From NCBI RefSeq assembly GCF_001426945.1, contig NZ_LMFS01000001.1, positions 2,316,413-2,350,607 of the forward strand: 34,195 nucleotides of DNA, read 5' to 3'. Positions 34,180 to 34,195 of the stretch are shown here, piece after piece; position 1 is the stretch's first letter, and the number at the start of each line of letters is the position of its first letter. The translations under genes and the position numbers were made by a program. The stretch comes from Pseudolabrys sp. Root1462. Lineage in GTDB: Bacteria; Pseudomonadota; Alphaproteobacteria; Rhizobiales; Xanthobacteraceae. The notes under the pieces were generated by a model. It was not told the origin of the DNA. It saw nothing but the letters and a program-made list of their open reading frames with translations, and did not search any database.

Positions 34180-34195
34180 GTAGCGCTCACCATCA

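Noticed and set aside
33888-34183. Short open frames in the end region
   Set aside because: They are Arg/Pro/Ala-rich, overlap in several frames, lack ribosome-binding sites and follow the hairpin sequence.
1-34195. CRISPR arrays, tRNA or rRNA genes, insertion sequences, integrases or phage genes
   Set aside because: I searched by eye for regular repeat-spacer patterns, tRNA-like cloverleaf segments, transposase motifs and terminal repeats and found none. A covariance-model scan would be decisive for small RNAs.

Overview
The window is a gene-dense, high-GC chromosomal segment typical of an alphaproteobacterium of the order Hyphomicrobiales (Rhizobiales), most like the Bradyrhizobium/Rhodopseudomonas/Pseudolabrys group. 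This rests on the gene families present: a DUF2865 protein, class II DAHP synthase, a short-form phosphatidylserine decarboxylase, a citramalate synthase of the LeuA-like type and TakP/FcbT-like TRAP transport. Short intergenic palindromes of the kind common in Rhizobiales point the same way. I see no insertion sequence, prophage, tRNA, rRNA or CRISPR array. Taxonomy below the order is inference.

Layout. 1-1421: an oxalate/formate-type MFS carrier behind a near-consensus sigma-54 promoter. 1498-4353 (minus): an ATM1-type ABC exporter and phosphatidylserine decarboxylase. 4487-5110: a LOG-family phosphoribohydrolase. 5112-10452 (minus): a run from cysS through a GFA-family protein, a GNAT acetyltransferase, a 37-residue membrane protein and citramalate synthase, with start/stop overlaps in the first half, then an SDR oxidoreductase and a VOC protein. 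10752-13412: a small secreted six-cysteine protein and a hybrid histidine kinase, which overlaps a convergent DoxX gene (13409-13852) tail to tail. 14032-17326: a MarR regulator, maleylacetoacetate isomerase, an EamA exporter and a DUF2865 secreted protein. 17432-23454 (minus): rpiA, DUF2059, glutathione reductase, class II DAHP synthase and glutamine-dependent NAD synthetase. 23640-26212: phosphoglycolate phosphatase, a PEGA-like lipoprotein and moaA. 26432-31379: a TRAP transporter in which the two membrane genes run convergently to two tandem paralogous Tat-exported binding proteins. 31591-32751 (minus): an Mrp/ApbC Fe-S carrier ATPase. 32982-33854: a 3-hydroxyisobutyrate dehydrogenase-family enzyme. 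33855-34195: no gene, but a dense chain of short perfect stem-loops running to the window edge.

Most genes are housekeeping or central metabolism: phospholipid, Cys-tRNA, isoleucine precursor, NAD, aromatic precursor, pentose phosphate, Moco and Fe-S pathways. The more individual parts are the two-receptor TRAP locus with its structured leader and duplicated start codon, the sigma-54-preceded MFS gene, the translationally coupled small membrane protein, and the stem-loop chain at the right end. I found no clear multi-gene system of unknown type. The candidates below are mostly regulatory or structural and need comparative or experimental confirmation.
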